64,000 nt of DNA, from the NCBI RefSeq assembly GCF_000421405.1, contig NZ_ATWY01000011.1:62001-126000 (forward strand), written 5' to 3'. Origin of the DNA: Butyrivibrio sp. NC2007 (GTDB lineage Bacteria; Bacillota; Clostridia; Lachnospirales; Lachnospiraceae). Both the position numbers and the translations under genes were made by a program. Positions 17,645 through 25,894 of the stretch are shown piece after piece. Below the pieces are notes generated by a model, which was not told the DNA's origin, made no database searches, and saw nothing but the letters and a program-made list of their open reading frames with translations. Each line of letters opens with the position of its first letter. Position 1 is the first letter of the stretch.

Positions 17645-17654
17645 ATGGTATAAT
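17645..17654 (+). promoter_or_regulatory. Extended -10 promoter for the PhoH gene
   Basis: TGGTATAAT (TGn plus consensus TATAAT at 17649-17654). TTGCAT at 17628-17633 is a weak -35 with 15-base spacing, so the extended -10 probably matters most. It lies between the asnS terminator and the AGAGGGGGA ribosome binding site of the next gene. Confidence 0.7.
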
Positions 17655-17690
17655 GATTTCAAAGTCATACAAATAGAGGGGGACCTACGC

Positions 17691-19079
17691 ATGAAGAAGA
17701 TCTACGTACTGGACACCAACGTTTTGATTCAAGCACCCCATGCTCTCAAGTGCTTTGATGATAACGAGGTCGTTCTTCCGCTGGTAGTCTTGGAGGAGCT
17801 TGACACGCACAAGAGGGATGAAGGTGAGCGTGGAGCCAATGTAAGAGAAGCCATCAGGATTCTCGAACAGCTCAGAGGCCAGGGAGATCTGGTTGTGGGT
17901 GTAGAGCTTGACAATGGAGGACTTCTTAGAGTTGAGAAGAACTTCAAGGATGTTGAGCTTCCGAAGGATATGTCAGAGTATAAGTCTGACAACCGCATAC
18001 TTAAAGTGTGCAAGGGACTTAAGGAGAGCAGCAAGGAACAGGTAATTCTTGTAACTAAGGACATTCTGATGCGTATTAAGGCTCAGCTTCTTAATATCAA
18101 ATCAGAAGATTTTACAACCGAGCAGGTTGCAGGAGGCGGCGAGCAGTACTCAGGACGTATTGATGTCTATGCTCCGGAGGATCTTTTCAAGGATTTCAAG
18201 AAGAAAGGAATCCCTGTAGAAGCCGTTTACTGTTGTGATGAGGAGGGGAAGCAGTACAAACCTGATTTATATGAAAATGAGTTTGTTGTAGTAAGAGCGG
18301 ATCAGTCTGTGGGTAAGACCCAGATGGGACGTGTCTGCAAGGGATTTATCAAGAAGCTTGAGTATGAAAAGAGTCAGCCCTACGGTGTTAAGCCAAGAAA
18401 TGCAGGACAGTACTTCCTTCAGGAAGCGCTTATGCAGCCGGCAGATGTAGCGCCGCTGGTAATCGTAAAGGGTATGGCAGGAACAGCCAAGACATTCTAT
18501 TCACTGGCAGTCGGCCTTGAGAAGATGATAAATCGTCCTACCGGTGAATACAGAAGGATCCTGGTATGCAGACCTAATTCGCAGTTTGATGATGACATCG
18601 GATTTTTACCCGGTGATGAGCAGGAAAAGATATCGCCTCTTATGAGACCTATCATTGATAACCTTGAACAGCTCATAGACTCCAATGAAGAGGAGCGATA
18701 CAAAGATGAGAAGGAGCTTCAGGGCAAGACTGATGAAGTCTTTGAGAGAGGAATAGTTCAGTGCGAGGCTCTTAACTTCATTAGAGGAAGATCCATTCTT
18801 AAGACCTTCCTTATCATCGATGAGGCGCAGAACATGACACCTACTCAGGCTAAGGGCATTATCACCAGAGCCGGCAAGGACACCAAGATCATTCTCCTTG
18901 GTGATCCCAACCAGATCGACAGGCCCTTCCTTGATGAGCGTACAAACGGTCTTTCCTATGCATCTGAGCATATGAAGGGAAGCCCACTGGCATGGCAGAT
19001 TTCTCTTTCAGCTTCTGAGTGTGAGAGAAGTAAGCTTGCTATGGATGCTATCGAGAGGATGCGTGATAAAAAAGGATGA
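17691..19079 (+). CDS. PIN domain-PhoH ATPase fusion protein (PhoH2 type)
   Basis: Predicted RNA-acting NTPase with its own ribonuclease-like domain. Residues 1 to about 145 are a PIN domain (YVLDTNVLIQAPHAL, VVLEELDTHKR). Residues about 240-460 are a PhoH ATPase with Walker B FLIIDEAQNMTP and sensor motif ILLGDPNQID. The P-loop reads GMAGTAKT instead of the usual GxAGTGKT, a Gly-to-Ala change just before the Lys. ATG 17691 follows AGAGGGGGA; the upstream extension to 17625 covers the promoter and is rejected. PhoH2 proteins unwind and cut RNA in the few cases studied; the role here is unproven. Confidence 0.88.
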   Translation: MKKIYVLDTNVLIQAPHALKCFDDNEVVLPLVVLEELDTHKRDEGERGANVREAIRILEQLRGQGDLVVGVELDNGGLLRVEKNFKDVELPKDMSEYKSDNRILKVCKGLKESSKEQVILVTKDILMRIKAQLLNIKSEDFTTEQVAGGGEQYSGRIDVYAPEDLFKDFKKKGIPVEAVYCCDEEGKQYKPDLYENEFVVVRADQSVGKTQMGRVCKGFIKKLEYEKSQPYGVKPRNAGQYFLQEALMQPADVAPLVIVKGMAGTAKTFYSLAVGLEKMINRPTGEYRRILVCRPNSQFDDDIGFLPGDEQEKISPLMRPIIDNLEQLIDSNEEERYKDEKELQGKTDEVFERGIVQCEALNFIRGRSILKTFLIIDEAQNMTPTQAKGIITRAGKDTKIILLGDPNQIDRPFLDERTNGLSYASEHMKGSPLAWQISLSASECERSKLAMDAIERMRDKKG

Positions 19080-19146
19080 TGTGACCTTGTCATAAAACAC
19101 ATCAAGGGTATTAGTTAAGGCTAACAAAATATAATTGCACAAAATC

Positions 19147-19191
19147 AGTACTGATGCAGATTGTACAAAAAATACTGCATCAGTACTTTTT
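19147..19191 (+). terminator. Rho-independent terminator after the PhoH gene
   Basis: A perfect 13-pair stem AGTACTGATGCAG / CTGCATCAGTACT (19147-19159, 19175-19187) with a 15-base loop, followed by TTTTT. It closes the PhoH unit before the iron-transport cluster. About 70 bases upstream of it lies TTAGTTAAGGCTAACAA (19111-19127), discussed with the feo operators. Confidence 0.85.
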
Positions 19192-19212
19192 ATTGCAATA
19201 AAAATGATGAAA

Positions 19213-19314
19213 TTGACAAAAATTATCTGTTAGCAATTGACAACATGATAAACTCGGAATATCCTAGTAATGAATCGAGTTAGCTAAAGGTAACAGTAGA
19301 TACCGTATGCTAAC
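19213..19314 (+). promoter_or_regulatory. feo promoter with GTTAGC/GCTAAC operator-like sites
   Basis: Best promoter: TTGACA (19237-19242), 17-base spacer, TATCCT (19260-19265). A second TTGACA at 19213 has no good partner. GTTAGC occurs at 19229 just before the -35. GTTAGCTAAAGGTAAC is at 19279-19294, just after the likely start point, and GCTAAC at 19309-19314. The half site matches the GTTAG...CTAAC core of DtxR/IdeR-type operators, so iron-dependent repression is inferred. Confidence 0.6.
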
Positions 19315-19330
19315 ATTATAGGAGGTATTC

Positions 19331-19543
19331 ATGATGCCACTTACTTTTGCAGATAGCGGACAGCTTTTAAAAATTCAGAAGATCACAGGAAATGACGAGA
19401 CCAGGCAGCACCTTGCAACACTTGGCTTTGTCACAGGAGAAGAGATCTCCATCATAAACAAGAACGGCGGAAACCTTATCGTTAATGTCAAGGACAGCCG
19501 CATAGCTCTTGATAAGACACTTGCAAACCGCATCTTTATCTGA
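19331..19543 (+). CDS. feoA: FeoA-family ferrous iron transport accessory protein (first copy)
   Basis: A 70-residue SH3-like FeoA domain protein of the cytoplasm, thought to act with the FeoB channel. Visible features: MPLTFADSGQLLKIQKITGNDETRQHLATLGF, with the conserved LxxLGF turn, then GEEISIINKNGGNLIVNVKDSRIALDKTLANRI, a typical FeoA core. Two adjacent ATGs (19331, 19334) follow GGAGG. It is the first gene after the predicted iron-controlled promoter, 53 bases before a second feoA, an arrangement seen in other Firmicutes. Confidence 0.92.
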   Translation: MMPLTFADSGQLLKIQKITGNDETRQHLATLGFVTGEEISIINKNGGNLIVNVKDSRIALDKTLANRIFI

Positions 19544-19596
19544 TGCGGATAATTTTATGTTGTTACTAAAAATTTCAAAATAGAGGGAGAAAAGTA

Positions 19597-19818
19597 ATGA
19601 AGACACTTAGAGATGTGGAGATTGGCGGCAATGCCAAGGTTGTAAGACTCCATGGTGAAGGCCCTACAAGGCGCAGGATCATGGACATGGGACTGACCAA
19701 GGGAGCAGAAGTTTACGTAAGAAAGGTTGCACCACTGGGTGACCCTATCGAACTTACAGTAAGAGGATACGAGCTTACCGTTCGTAAAGCTGATGCAGAG
19801 TTCGTAGAGGTCGAGTAA
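19597..19818 (+). CDS. feoA: FeoA-family ferrous iron transport accessory protein (second copy)
   Basis: 73-residue FeoA domain protein that is clearly divergent from the first copy. It contains RDVEIGGNAKVVRLHGEGPTRRRIMDMGLTKGAEVYVRKVAPLGDPIELTVRGYELTVRKADAEFVEV. The MGLTKG turn and the LGDPIELTVRGYELTLR-like stretch are the family hallmarks. It starts at ATG 19597 after AGAGGGAGAAAAG. Two different FeoA proteins preceding one FeoB suggest non-redundant roles, but which one contacts FeoB cannot be told from sequence alone. Confidence 0.93.
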   Translation: MKTLRDVEIGGNAKVVRLHGEGPTRRRIMDMGLTKGAEVYVRKVAPLGDPIELTVRGYELTVRKADAEFVEVE

Positions 19819-19877
19819 GACCGATATTTCCATTTTAATTCTGCATGAAAGTTATGCAGATTATTTTTAGAAGGGTG

Positions 19878-19893
19878 GTTAGCTTTTGCTAAC
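19878..19893 (+). promoter_or_regulatory. Palindromic GTTAGC-TTTT-GCTAAC site ahead of feoB
   Basis: A perfect 6-base inverted repeat with a four-T spacer, partly extended by GG/CC outside, 46 bases before feoB. It reuses the half sites found in front of feoA. It may be a second operator of the same regulator, or a small hairpin tuning feoB expression. Confidence 0.55.
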
Positions 19894-19938
19894 ACCAAAA
19901 ACCTGATTTTAAAGCTATCACACATTAGGAGGCAATAA

Positions 19939-22227
19939 ATGGAATTAAAGATTGCACTTGCGGGTAACCCAAACAGTGGTAAAACAACACTTTTTAATGA
20001 TTTAACAGGAAGCAGACAGTACGTTGGAAACTGGCCCGGCGTTACTGTAGAAAAGAAAGAGGGTAAGCTTAAGGGAGATGAGTACAAGGACGTTGTGATC
20101 CAGGACCTTCCCGGTATCTATTCTCTTTCTCCATACACACTTGAGGAAGTAGTATCAAGAACCTATCTTGTAACAGAGAAGCCCGATGCCATCATCAATA
20201 TCGTTGACGGAACCAACATCGAGCGTAACCTCTATCTTACAACTCAGCTCCTTGAGCTGAACATTCCAACAGTTGTAGCACTTAACATGATGGATCTGGT
20301 TCACAAGAACGGCGACAAGATCGATATCAAGGCACTCTCAGATGCACTTGGCTGTGAAGTTGTTGAGCTTTCAGCACTTAAGAGCGAGGGAACACAGGAC
20401 CTTGTCAAGAAGGCAGTTACAGCAGCCAAGATTGGAAAAGCAAGCCACAACAGTGATTTCCTTACTGGCGAAGTTAAGGATGCGGTAGTAAAGATTGAAG
20501 AGATCATTAAGGATCGCAGCGATGAGAAATTCCTTCGCTGGAATGCAGTAAAGGCCTTCGAGAGAGATGAGAAAGCTGTAAAAGAGCTTCATCTTACATC
20601 AGATCAGCTCAAAGAGATCGAGGCTGTTACAAAGCAGTGTGAGAGCGCTCTTGATGATGATGCTGAATCACTTATCACAAACGAGAGATACACCTATATC
20701 ACAAAGGTTACAGATAAGGCAGTAAAGAAGGGCCTTGCAAAGGGCGAGCTTACTGTATCAGATAAGATCGATAAGATTGTTACCAACAGAATTTTGGGTC
20801 TTCCTATTTTCGCTCTTATCATGTTCTTCGTATATGCCATCGCCATGGGTGGTTGGAGTGTTTCAATCGGAACAAGAGCTACAGACTTTACCAATGATGT
20901 GATCTTTGGTGAGTGGGTTCCCGGATTCTTTGATACACTTCTTGGTATTCTCCATGTAGAAGAGGGTACAGTTTTATACGGACTTATCCAGGACGGTATT
21001 GTTGCAGGTGTTGGAGCTGTTATCGGTTTCGTACCGCAGATGTTAGTTCTTTTCCTGCTCCTTTCAATCCTTGAGGATGTTGGATACATGGCCCGTGTTG
21101 CATTCGTTATGGACCGTATATTCAGACAGTTTGGTCTTTCAGGAAAGAGTTTCATTCCTTGCCTTGTAGCAACAGGATGTGGTGTTCCCGGTGTTATGGC
21201 CAGCCGTACCATTGAGAATGAGCGTGACAGAAAGATGACCATCATGACCACAACCTTTATGCCATGCGGTGCTAAGCTTCCTATCATCGGACTCATCGCA
21301 GGTGCGATCTTCGGTGGATCACCACTTGTTGCAGCTTCAGCTTACTTTATCGGAATCGGTTCAATCATCCTTTCCGGAATCATTCTTAAGAAGTTTAAGG
21401 CATTTGCCGGAATTCCTGCTCCTTTCGTTATGGAACTTCCTAAATACCATGTTCCTTCTGTTTCAGGTGTGCTTCGTGCCACATGGGAGAGAGGCTGGTC
21501 ATTTATTAAGAGAGCCGGCAGCGTTATCGTAGTTTCTTCAGTTATTATCTGGTGCCTGTCATCCTTCGGCTCAGTAAACGGACGCTTTGGACTTGTTGAT
21601 AATCTCTTTGAGGATGAAAGCCTTGTGACAGATGAATATGTTTCTTCTCTGGCAGAGAAAATGGATATCTCAGAAGATGAAGTTAACCCTATGGATGCAT
21701 CACTCCTTGCAGGCGTTGGTAATACATTCTCATTTGTGTTTAAACCACTTGGCTTTGGCAATTGGAAGCCTGCAGTAGCAACTGTTACAGGACTTGTTGC
21801 CAAGGAAAATGTTGTTGGAACCTTTGGCGTGCTATATAATTATGACAACGAAGAAGAAGAGCTTGAAGAAAACGGTGATCAGATCTGGGACAGAGTTGCA
21901 GCTGATTATACACCTATTGCAGCTTATGCGTTCATGATCTTCAACCTTCTGTGCGCACCATGCTTTGCAGCAATTGGAGCCATCAAGCGTGAGATGAACA
22001 ACGCTAAGTGGACCTGGGCAGCAATCGGATATATGACAGGATGGGCTTATGTTCTTGCTCTTATCGTTTACAATATCGGAGGACTTATCCTTGGACAGGT
22101 TTCCTTCGGAATTGGAACCATCGCAGGAATAGTTCTTCTTGCAGGACTTCTCTACCTTATCTTCAGAAAAGGCTATCAGGCAGCTGAGGGTGAGGGAAAA
22201 GAGATGGCTGTTAAAATGACAGCTTAA
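19939..22227 (+). CDS. feoB: Ferrous iron transport protein B
   Basis: Membrane Fe(II) importer with an N-terminal cytoplasmic G domain. G1 is GNPNSGKTTLFNDLTG, G3 is DLPGIYSL, and G4 is NMMD. A helical regulatory domain follows (to about residue 280), then the membrane region with two Gate-type repeats containing the conserved Cys motif CLVATGCGVPGVMASRTI and MPCGAKLPI. 762 residues, somewhat longer than E. coli-type because of an acidic loop (DNEEEELEENGDQ) near residue 640. Start ATG 19939 after AGGAGG. It forms an operon with the two feoA genes and the downstream Cys-rich peptide. Confidence 0.97.
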   Translation: MELKIALAGNPNSGKTTLFNDLTGSRQYVGNWPGVTVEKKEGKLKGDEYKDVVIQDLPGIYSLSPYTLEEVVSRTYLVTEKPDAIINIVDGTNIERNLYLTTQLLELNIPTVVALNMMDLVHKNGDKIDIKALSDALGCEVVELSALKSEGTQDLVKKAVTAAKIGKASHNSDFLTGEVKDAVVKIEEIIKDRSDEKFLRWNAVKAFERDEKAVKELHLTSDQLKEIEAVTKQCESALDDDAESLITNERYTYITKVTDKAVKKGLAKGELTVSDKIDKIVTNRILGLPIFALIMFFVYAIAMGGWSVSIGTRATDFTNDVIFGEWVPGFFDTLLGILHVEEGTVLYGLIQDGIVAGVGAVIGFVPQMLVLFLLLSILEDVGYMARVAFVMDRIFRQFGLSGKSFIPCLVATGCGVPGVMASRTIENERDRKMTIMTTTFMPCGAKLPIIGLIAGAIFGGSPLVAASAYFIGIGSIILSGIILKKFKAFAGIPAPFVMELPKYHVPSVSGVLRATWERGWSFIKRAGSVIVVSSVIIWCLSSFGSVNGRFGLVDNLFEDESLVTDEYVSSLAEKMDISEDEVNPMDASLLAGVGNTFSFVFKPLGFGNWKPAVATVTGLVAKENVVGTFGVLYNYDNEEEELEENGDQIWDRVAADYTPIAAYAFMIFNLLCAPCFAAIGAIKREMNNAKWTWAAIGYMTGWAYVLALIVYNIGGLILGQVSFGIGTIAGIVLLAGLLYLIFRKGYQAAEGEGKEMAVKMTA

Positions 22228-22274
22228 TGAATAAACGCAGTTTGCAATGTTTTTAGTTAGAAAGGAGGTGCGAT

Positions 22275-22448
22275 ATGGCATCTATTATCGGAAACGCAGT
22301 TGTCGTAATCGCACTTGCGGTAATTGTATTTTTCTCCGGAAGAGCAACAATAAAGACTTTTAAGAAAGAGCTCAGAGGAGAGGGCTGTAGCGGATGCAGT
22401 GGCGGAAACTGCTCATGTTGCAGCAAATGTGCTTCGGTTAAGAAGTAA
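22275..22448 (+). CDS. FeoB-associated Cys-rich membrane protein
   Basis: A 57-residue peptide with an N-terminal transmembrane segment (IIGNAVVVIALAVIVFF) and a basic linker. The tail is Cys-rich: CSGCSGGNCSCCSKC, seven cysteines by count. This layout matches the small FeoB-associated Cys-rich membrane family (PF12669). ATG 22275 follows a near-perfect AAAGGAGGTG, indicating strong translation. It is 47 bases after feoB and before a strong terminator, so it is the last gene of the feo operon. It probably binds or delivers iron at the membrane; the mechanism is not established. Confidence 0.88.
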   Translation: MASIIGNAVVVIALAVIVFFSGRATIKTFKKELRGEGCSGCSGGNCSCCSKCASVKK

Positions 22449-22469
22449 TTGCAATTTGGAAGCTTTGAG

Positions 22470-22504
22470 GCTGCCGGCAAAGGAAACTTTGCCGGCAGCT
22501 TTTT
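22470..22504 (+). terminator. Rho-independent terminator of the feo operon
   Basis: A perfect 13-pair stem GCTGCCGGCAAAG / CTTTGCCGGCAGC with loop GAAA, followed by TTTTT. Confidence 0.95.
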
Positions 22505-22531
22505 GTATGCATGCCGTTTTTACTGTAAAAA
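22503..22531 (+). promoter_or_regulatory. Probable promoter for the pseudouridine synthase-AmmeMemoRadiSam unit
   Basis: TTGTAT, a 17-base spacer, then TAAAAA, directly after the feo terminator and 35 bases before the next start codon. Confidence 0.5.
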
Positions 22532-22565
22532 CAGGGGTAAATAGCGTATCATTAGTAGTAAGGAA

Positions 22566-23519
22566 ATGAAGGTTAAGGTACGGATTTTAATGTCTGAAAG
22601 TGTAAGAGAAATTGAAATCAAGATAACGGTTAATGAGGCCGGGCTTAAGGTCAGGGAGATCATGTCCGGTAAGCTGAAACTATCCTCCAGAGAGATAACA
22701 AGGTGTAAACAGTTTGAAGACGGAGTGATGATAAAGAGGGCCGGGGATGCGCAGTACAAGCTGATCTGGCTTAGGGAGACTGTAAGTGCCGGTGACATAT
22801 TAAAGGTCAAGATATATGAAGATACTGATAACTCGGGTGATGTGATCCCCTCAAATGACCCGATAGACATAGTCTACGAGGATGAGGATCTGATCCTTCT
22901 TAATAAACCCGGAGATATGGTGGTGCATCCATCCTATGCCCACCACCTGGACTCTTTGTCAAACGCCCTGGCAGGTTATTATCTTCGCACAGGCCAGAAC
23001 CATGTAGTCCGCACCATTGGAAGACTTGATCGGGAGACGTCAGGTCTTTTGATATTCGCAAAAAACAGACATGCGGCTGCGATACTCTCAAATCAGAAGG
23101 GAAACATGTCCAAGAGAAAAGAGTACCTGGCCATTGTCAGCGGAGTCCTTGAAAATGAGCAGGGAACAATCGATGCACCAATCGGCCAGGAAGAGGGCGC
23201 GCGCATGATCCGAAAGGTCATGGAGAGCGGGAAAGAAGCTATTACGCACTATAAGCTGGTCAGACAGTTTGAAGACTATGCGCTTGTCAGGCTATGTCTT
23301 GATACCGGAAGGACTCATCAGATCAGAGTTCATATGTCTTATATTGGGCATCCGCTTTTGGGAGATAATCTTTACGGAAAAGAGATTAAGAACAGCCACG
23401 GAATGAAGAGAGCTGCTCTTCACGCTGCACACCTTGAATTTATGCAGCCTATAACGGGAAAAGAGCTGTCTTTTGAGGCTGAACTTCCAATGGATATGAA
23501 GTCGCTTGTTGATTTTTAA
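22566..23519 (+). CDS. RluA-family RNA pseudouridine synthase
   Basis: Isomerises uridine to pseudouridine in rRNA or tRNA. An S4-like N-terminal region (residues 10-90) precedes the catalytic domain. The catalytic Asp is in RTIGRLDRETSGLLIFAKN, and the other family motifs are DLILLNKPGDMVVHPS and LDTGRTHQIRVHMSYIGHPLLGD. The 317-residue length fits RluD/YlyB-type enzymes. Start ATG 22566 is preceded by AAGGAA at close spacing; ATG 22590 is the alternative. The exact RNA target cannot be read from the sequence. Followed within 20 bases by the Memo-AMMECR1 gene, so cotranscription is likely. Confidence 0.92.
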   Translation: MKVKVRILMSESVREIEIKITVNEAGLKVREIMSGKLKLSSREITRCKQFEDGVMIKRAGDAQYKLIWLRETVSAGDILKVKIYEDTDNSGDVIPSNDPIDIVYEDEDLILLNKPGDMVVHPSYAHHLDSLSNALAGYYLRTGQNHVVRTIGRLDRETSGLLIFAKNRHAAAILSNQKGNMSKRKEYLAIVSGVLENEQGTIDAPIGQEEGARMIRKVMESGKEAITHYKLVRQFEDYALVRLCLDTGRTHQIRVHMSYIGHPLLGDNLYGKEIKNSHGMKRAALHAAHLEFMQPITGKELSFEAELPMDMKSLVDF

Positions 23520-23539
23520 TAAAGAGGGAGGAACCAGAT

Positions 23540-24985
23540 ATGCCAATAGTAGGAGCTTTTATGGTACCACATCCGCCTATCATGCTTCCTGAGGTAGGAA
23601 GAGGCGAAGAGGAAAAGATCAGGGCAACAACTGATGCATACAGGCAGGTGGCTGAAAAGATAGCAGAACTTGCGCCTGAGACCATCATTATTTCAAGCCC
23701 TCACAGCGTCATGTATGCCGATTACTTCCATGTTTCTCCGGGTAAAAGAGCTACAGGAGATATGGGGCAGTTCAGAGCAGGCCAGGTGAAATTTAATGTG
23801 GAATATGATACAGATCTTGTCGCCGAAATCTGTGCTATTTCCGACTCCTACGGACAGGAGAAGGATGACATAAAGAGCATGGAAATCCAGGGCTTTCCTG
23901 CAGGAACTATGGGCGAGAGAAACCCTGAGCTTGACCACGGAACAATGATCCCTCTGTACTACATAAGAGAGAAATATAAGGACTTTAAGATTGTAAGGAT
24001 TGGTCTGTCAGGTCTTTCACTTCCTATGCACTATGAGATGGGACAGATAATTGCGGAAGCGGTCGCAAGGACCGGCGTAAGGGCAGTTTACGTTGCCAGC
24101 GGAGATCTCTCGCACAAGATGAAGGAAGATGGGCCTTATGGTTTTGCCAAGGAAGGACCTGAGTATGATGAGAGAATAATGGAAGTATGCGGTAGCGGTG
24201 AGTTTGACAGGCTCCTTGACTTTGATGAAACCTTCTGCGACAAAGCTGCCGAGTGTGGCCACAGGTCTTTTGTCATGATGGCAGGCGCGCTGGACGGATT
24301 AGCCGTTACTGCGCATAAGCTCTCTCATGAGGCTACCTTTGGTGTTGGTTATGGCATCTGCACCTTCGAGGTGGGAGGCACTGATGAAAACAGGCATTTC
24401 CTTGAGAAGTGGAGAGATAAAAAGAAAGCACAGCTTGAGAAGAGAAAGCAGGATGAAGATCCTTATGTAAGGCTTGCCAGATATTCGCTTGAGAGCTATA
24501 TCACCATGGGCAAGAGGATCACCAAAAAGGACATAAAGGGTGATAAGTGGTCTGATATGGACGGCGAGATGTTTGCAAGAAGAGCCGGAACCTTTGTGTC
24601 CATACACAAGGACGGAGCTCTTAGAGGCTGCATCGGAACCATACTTCCGACAACCTCCTGCATCGCTGATGAGATAATGCAAAATGCCATCAGCGCCGGC
24701 ACAAACGATCCGAGATTTCCTATGATCAAGGAGGATGAGCTTCCATACCTTGAGATGAGTGTTGATGTTCTGGATGAGCCTGAGCCGATAGATAGCCCGG
24801 ATCAGCTTGATGTCAAGAGATACGGAGTCATTGTGACCCACGGAAGAAAAAGAGGTCTTCTTTTACCTAATCTCGACGGCGTTGACAGCATAGAGCAGCA
24901 GATCGATATCGCACGTCAGAAGGCCGGAATCTATGAGGATGAGGACTATAGCCTGGAGCGCTTTGAAGTTATTCGCCACTACTGA
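23540..24985 (+). CDS. amrB-amrA: AmmeMemoRadiSam system fusion protein: Memo-like (B) plus AMMECR1 (A) domains
   Basis: Residues 1 to about 280 are a Memo domain with the class III extradiol dioxygenase fold. They have metal-site-like His motifs in SPHSVMYADYFH, LDHGTMIPLYY and VASGDLSHKM. After a basic linker (about 288-305), residues about 310-481 are an AMMECR1 domain with FVSIHKDGALRGCIGT and SAGTNDPRFP. Both are components of the three-part AmmeMemoRadiSam system; the third is the next gene. The biochemical role of this system is poorly known. ATG 23540 follows GAGGGAGGAAC. Eukaryotic MEMO1 and AMMECR1 are separate proteins; fusion of B and A supports a physical partnership. Confidence 0.92.
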   Translation: MPIVGAFMVPHPPIMLPEVGRGEEEKIRATTDAYRQVAEKIAELAPETIIISSPHSVMYADYFHVSPGKRATGDMGQFRAGQVKFNVEYDTDLVAEICAISDSYGQEKDDIKSMEIQGFPAGTMGERNPELDHGTMIPLYYIREKYKDFKIVRIGLSGLSLPMHYEMGQIIAEAVARTGVRAVYVASGDLSHKMKEDGPYGFAKEGPEYDERIMEVCGSGEFDRLLDFDETFCDKAAECGHRSFVMMAGALDGLAVTAHKLSHEATFGVGYGICTFEVGGTDENRHFLEKWRDKKKAQLEKRKQDEDPYVRLARYSLESYITMGKRITKKDIKGDKWSDMDGEMFARRAGTFVSIHKDGALRGCIGTILPTTSCIADEIMQNAISAGTNDPRFPMIKEDELPYLEMSVDVLDEPEPIDSPDQLDVKRYGVIVTHGRKRGLLLPNLDGVDSIEQQIDIARQKAGIYEDEDYSLERFEVIRHY

Positions 24986-25006
24986 TTTTTCGTATGAGGG
25001 ATAGGT

Positions 25007-25852
25007 ATGCCAAAATGTAATGTCTGTCACAACCATTGTAGTCTGGAAGAGGGTCAGATAGGTCTTTGCAAAGCAAGGATATGCAGAGGCGGAGAGGTCG
25101 TAGCAAGAAACTATGGCCATATAACATCCATCGCCCTTGATCCGATAGAGAAAAAGCCTCTAAATCTCTTTTACCCCGGATCAAATATCATATCCGTGGG
25201 AAGCTATGGCTGTAACTTAAGATGCCCGTTCTGCCAGAATCACGAGATTTCCTATGATTTTGGGAAGGAGTATCTTTATGGCTACAGAGAGATGTCGCCA
25301 AAAGAGCTCGCTGATATTGCCCTGGAGTATAAGTCAGAGGGGAACATTGGAGTTGCGTTTACCTATAATGAGCCTCTGGTGGGCTATGAGTTTGTGGTGG
25401 ATGCGGCTAAAGAGGTCCATGAGAGGGGCATGAAGACTGTGCTTGTGTCAAACGGATGCGTGAGCGCAGAAGTGGCGCAGCAGGTGATCCCCAATATAGA
25501 TGCAATGAACATTGATCTAAAGGGATTTACCGACAGCTATTATAAGGATGTGCTTGGTGGCGACAGGCAGATGGTAATGGACTTTATAAGCATGGCGGTG
25601 GTGACTTGTCATGTAGAAGTCACAACCCTTGTGGTTCCCGGCTATAACGATACAGAGGATGAGATAAAAGAGCTGTCGAAATGGGTAGCGTCCTTGGATG
25701 ATGGCAGGGGAAAAGAGAAGGTCGCCCTTCATTTAAGCAGATATTTTCCAAGGTTTAAGCTTGACAGACCTGCCACGGATGTAGGACTTATCTACAGGTT
25801 AAGAGATGTGGCAAAAAAAGAACTGGATCATGTATTTACAGGTAATTGCTAA
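25007..25852 (+). CDS. amrS: AmmeMemoRadiSam system radical SAM protein
   Basis: Radical SAM enzyme of the PflA-related group. The [4Fe-4S] motif CNLRCPFC (C-x3-C-x2-C) is at about residues 69-76. An N-terminal Cys cluster, CNVCHNHCSLEEGQIGLC, could hold an extra cluster or zinc. SAM-binding elements include AFTYNEPLVGYEF and VSNGCV. 281 residues is the short form of the family. It lies 21 bases after the Memo-AMMECR1 fusion, giving the complete three-component set. The substrate is unknown; by family it is predicted to modify a protein or small molecule together with Memo and AMMECR1. Confidence 0.92.
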   Translation: MPKCNVCHNHCSLEEGQIGLCKARICRGGEVVARNYGHITSIALDPIEKKPLNLFYPGSNIISVGSYGCNLRCPFCQNHEISYDFGKEYLYGYREMSPKELADIALEYKSEGNIGVAFTYNEPLVGYEFVVDAAKEVHERGMKTVLVSNGCVSAEVAQQVIPNIDAMNIDLKGFTDSYYKDVLGGDRQMVMDFISMAVVTCHVEVTTLVVPGYNDTEDEIKELSKWVASLDDGRGKEKVALHLSRYFPRFKLDRPATDVGLIYRLRDVAKKELDHVFTGNC

Positions 25853-25863
25853 AAATGTATAAT
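25835..25863 (+). promoter_or_regulatory. Promoter for the FKBP gene
   Basis: TTTACA, an exact 17-base spacer, and consensus TATAAT (25858-25863), overlapping the end of the radical SAM gene. It gives the FKBP gene its own start about 25 bases before its GGAGG. Confidence 0.75.
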
Positions 25864-25894
25864 GGTCGGGTATTTTATTTGGAGGACTATTAAT

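Noticed and set aside
19080..19330. Search for an RNA gene or riboswitch in the 250-base gap before feoA
   Set aside because: Only a terminator hairpin, promoter elements and GTTAGC-type sites were seen; no known riboswitch core or tRNA-like fold could be recognised by eye.
20694..21296. 200-residue minus-strand frame within feoB
   Set aside because: Antisense to the FeoB membrane domain; an artefact of its codon pattern.
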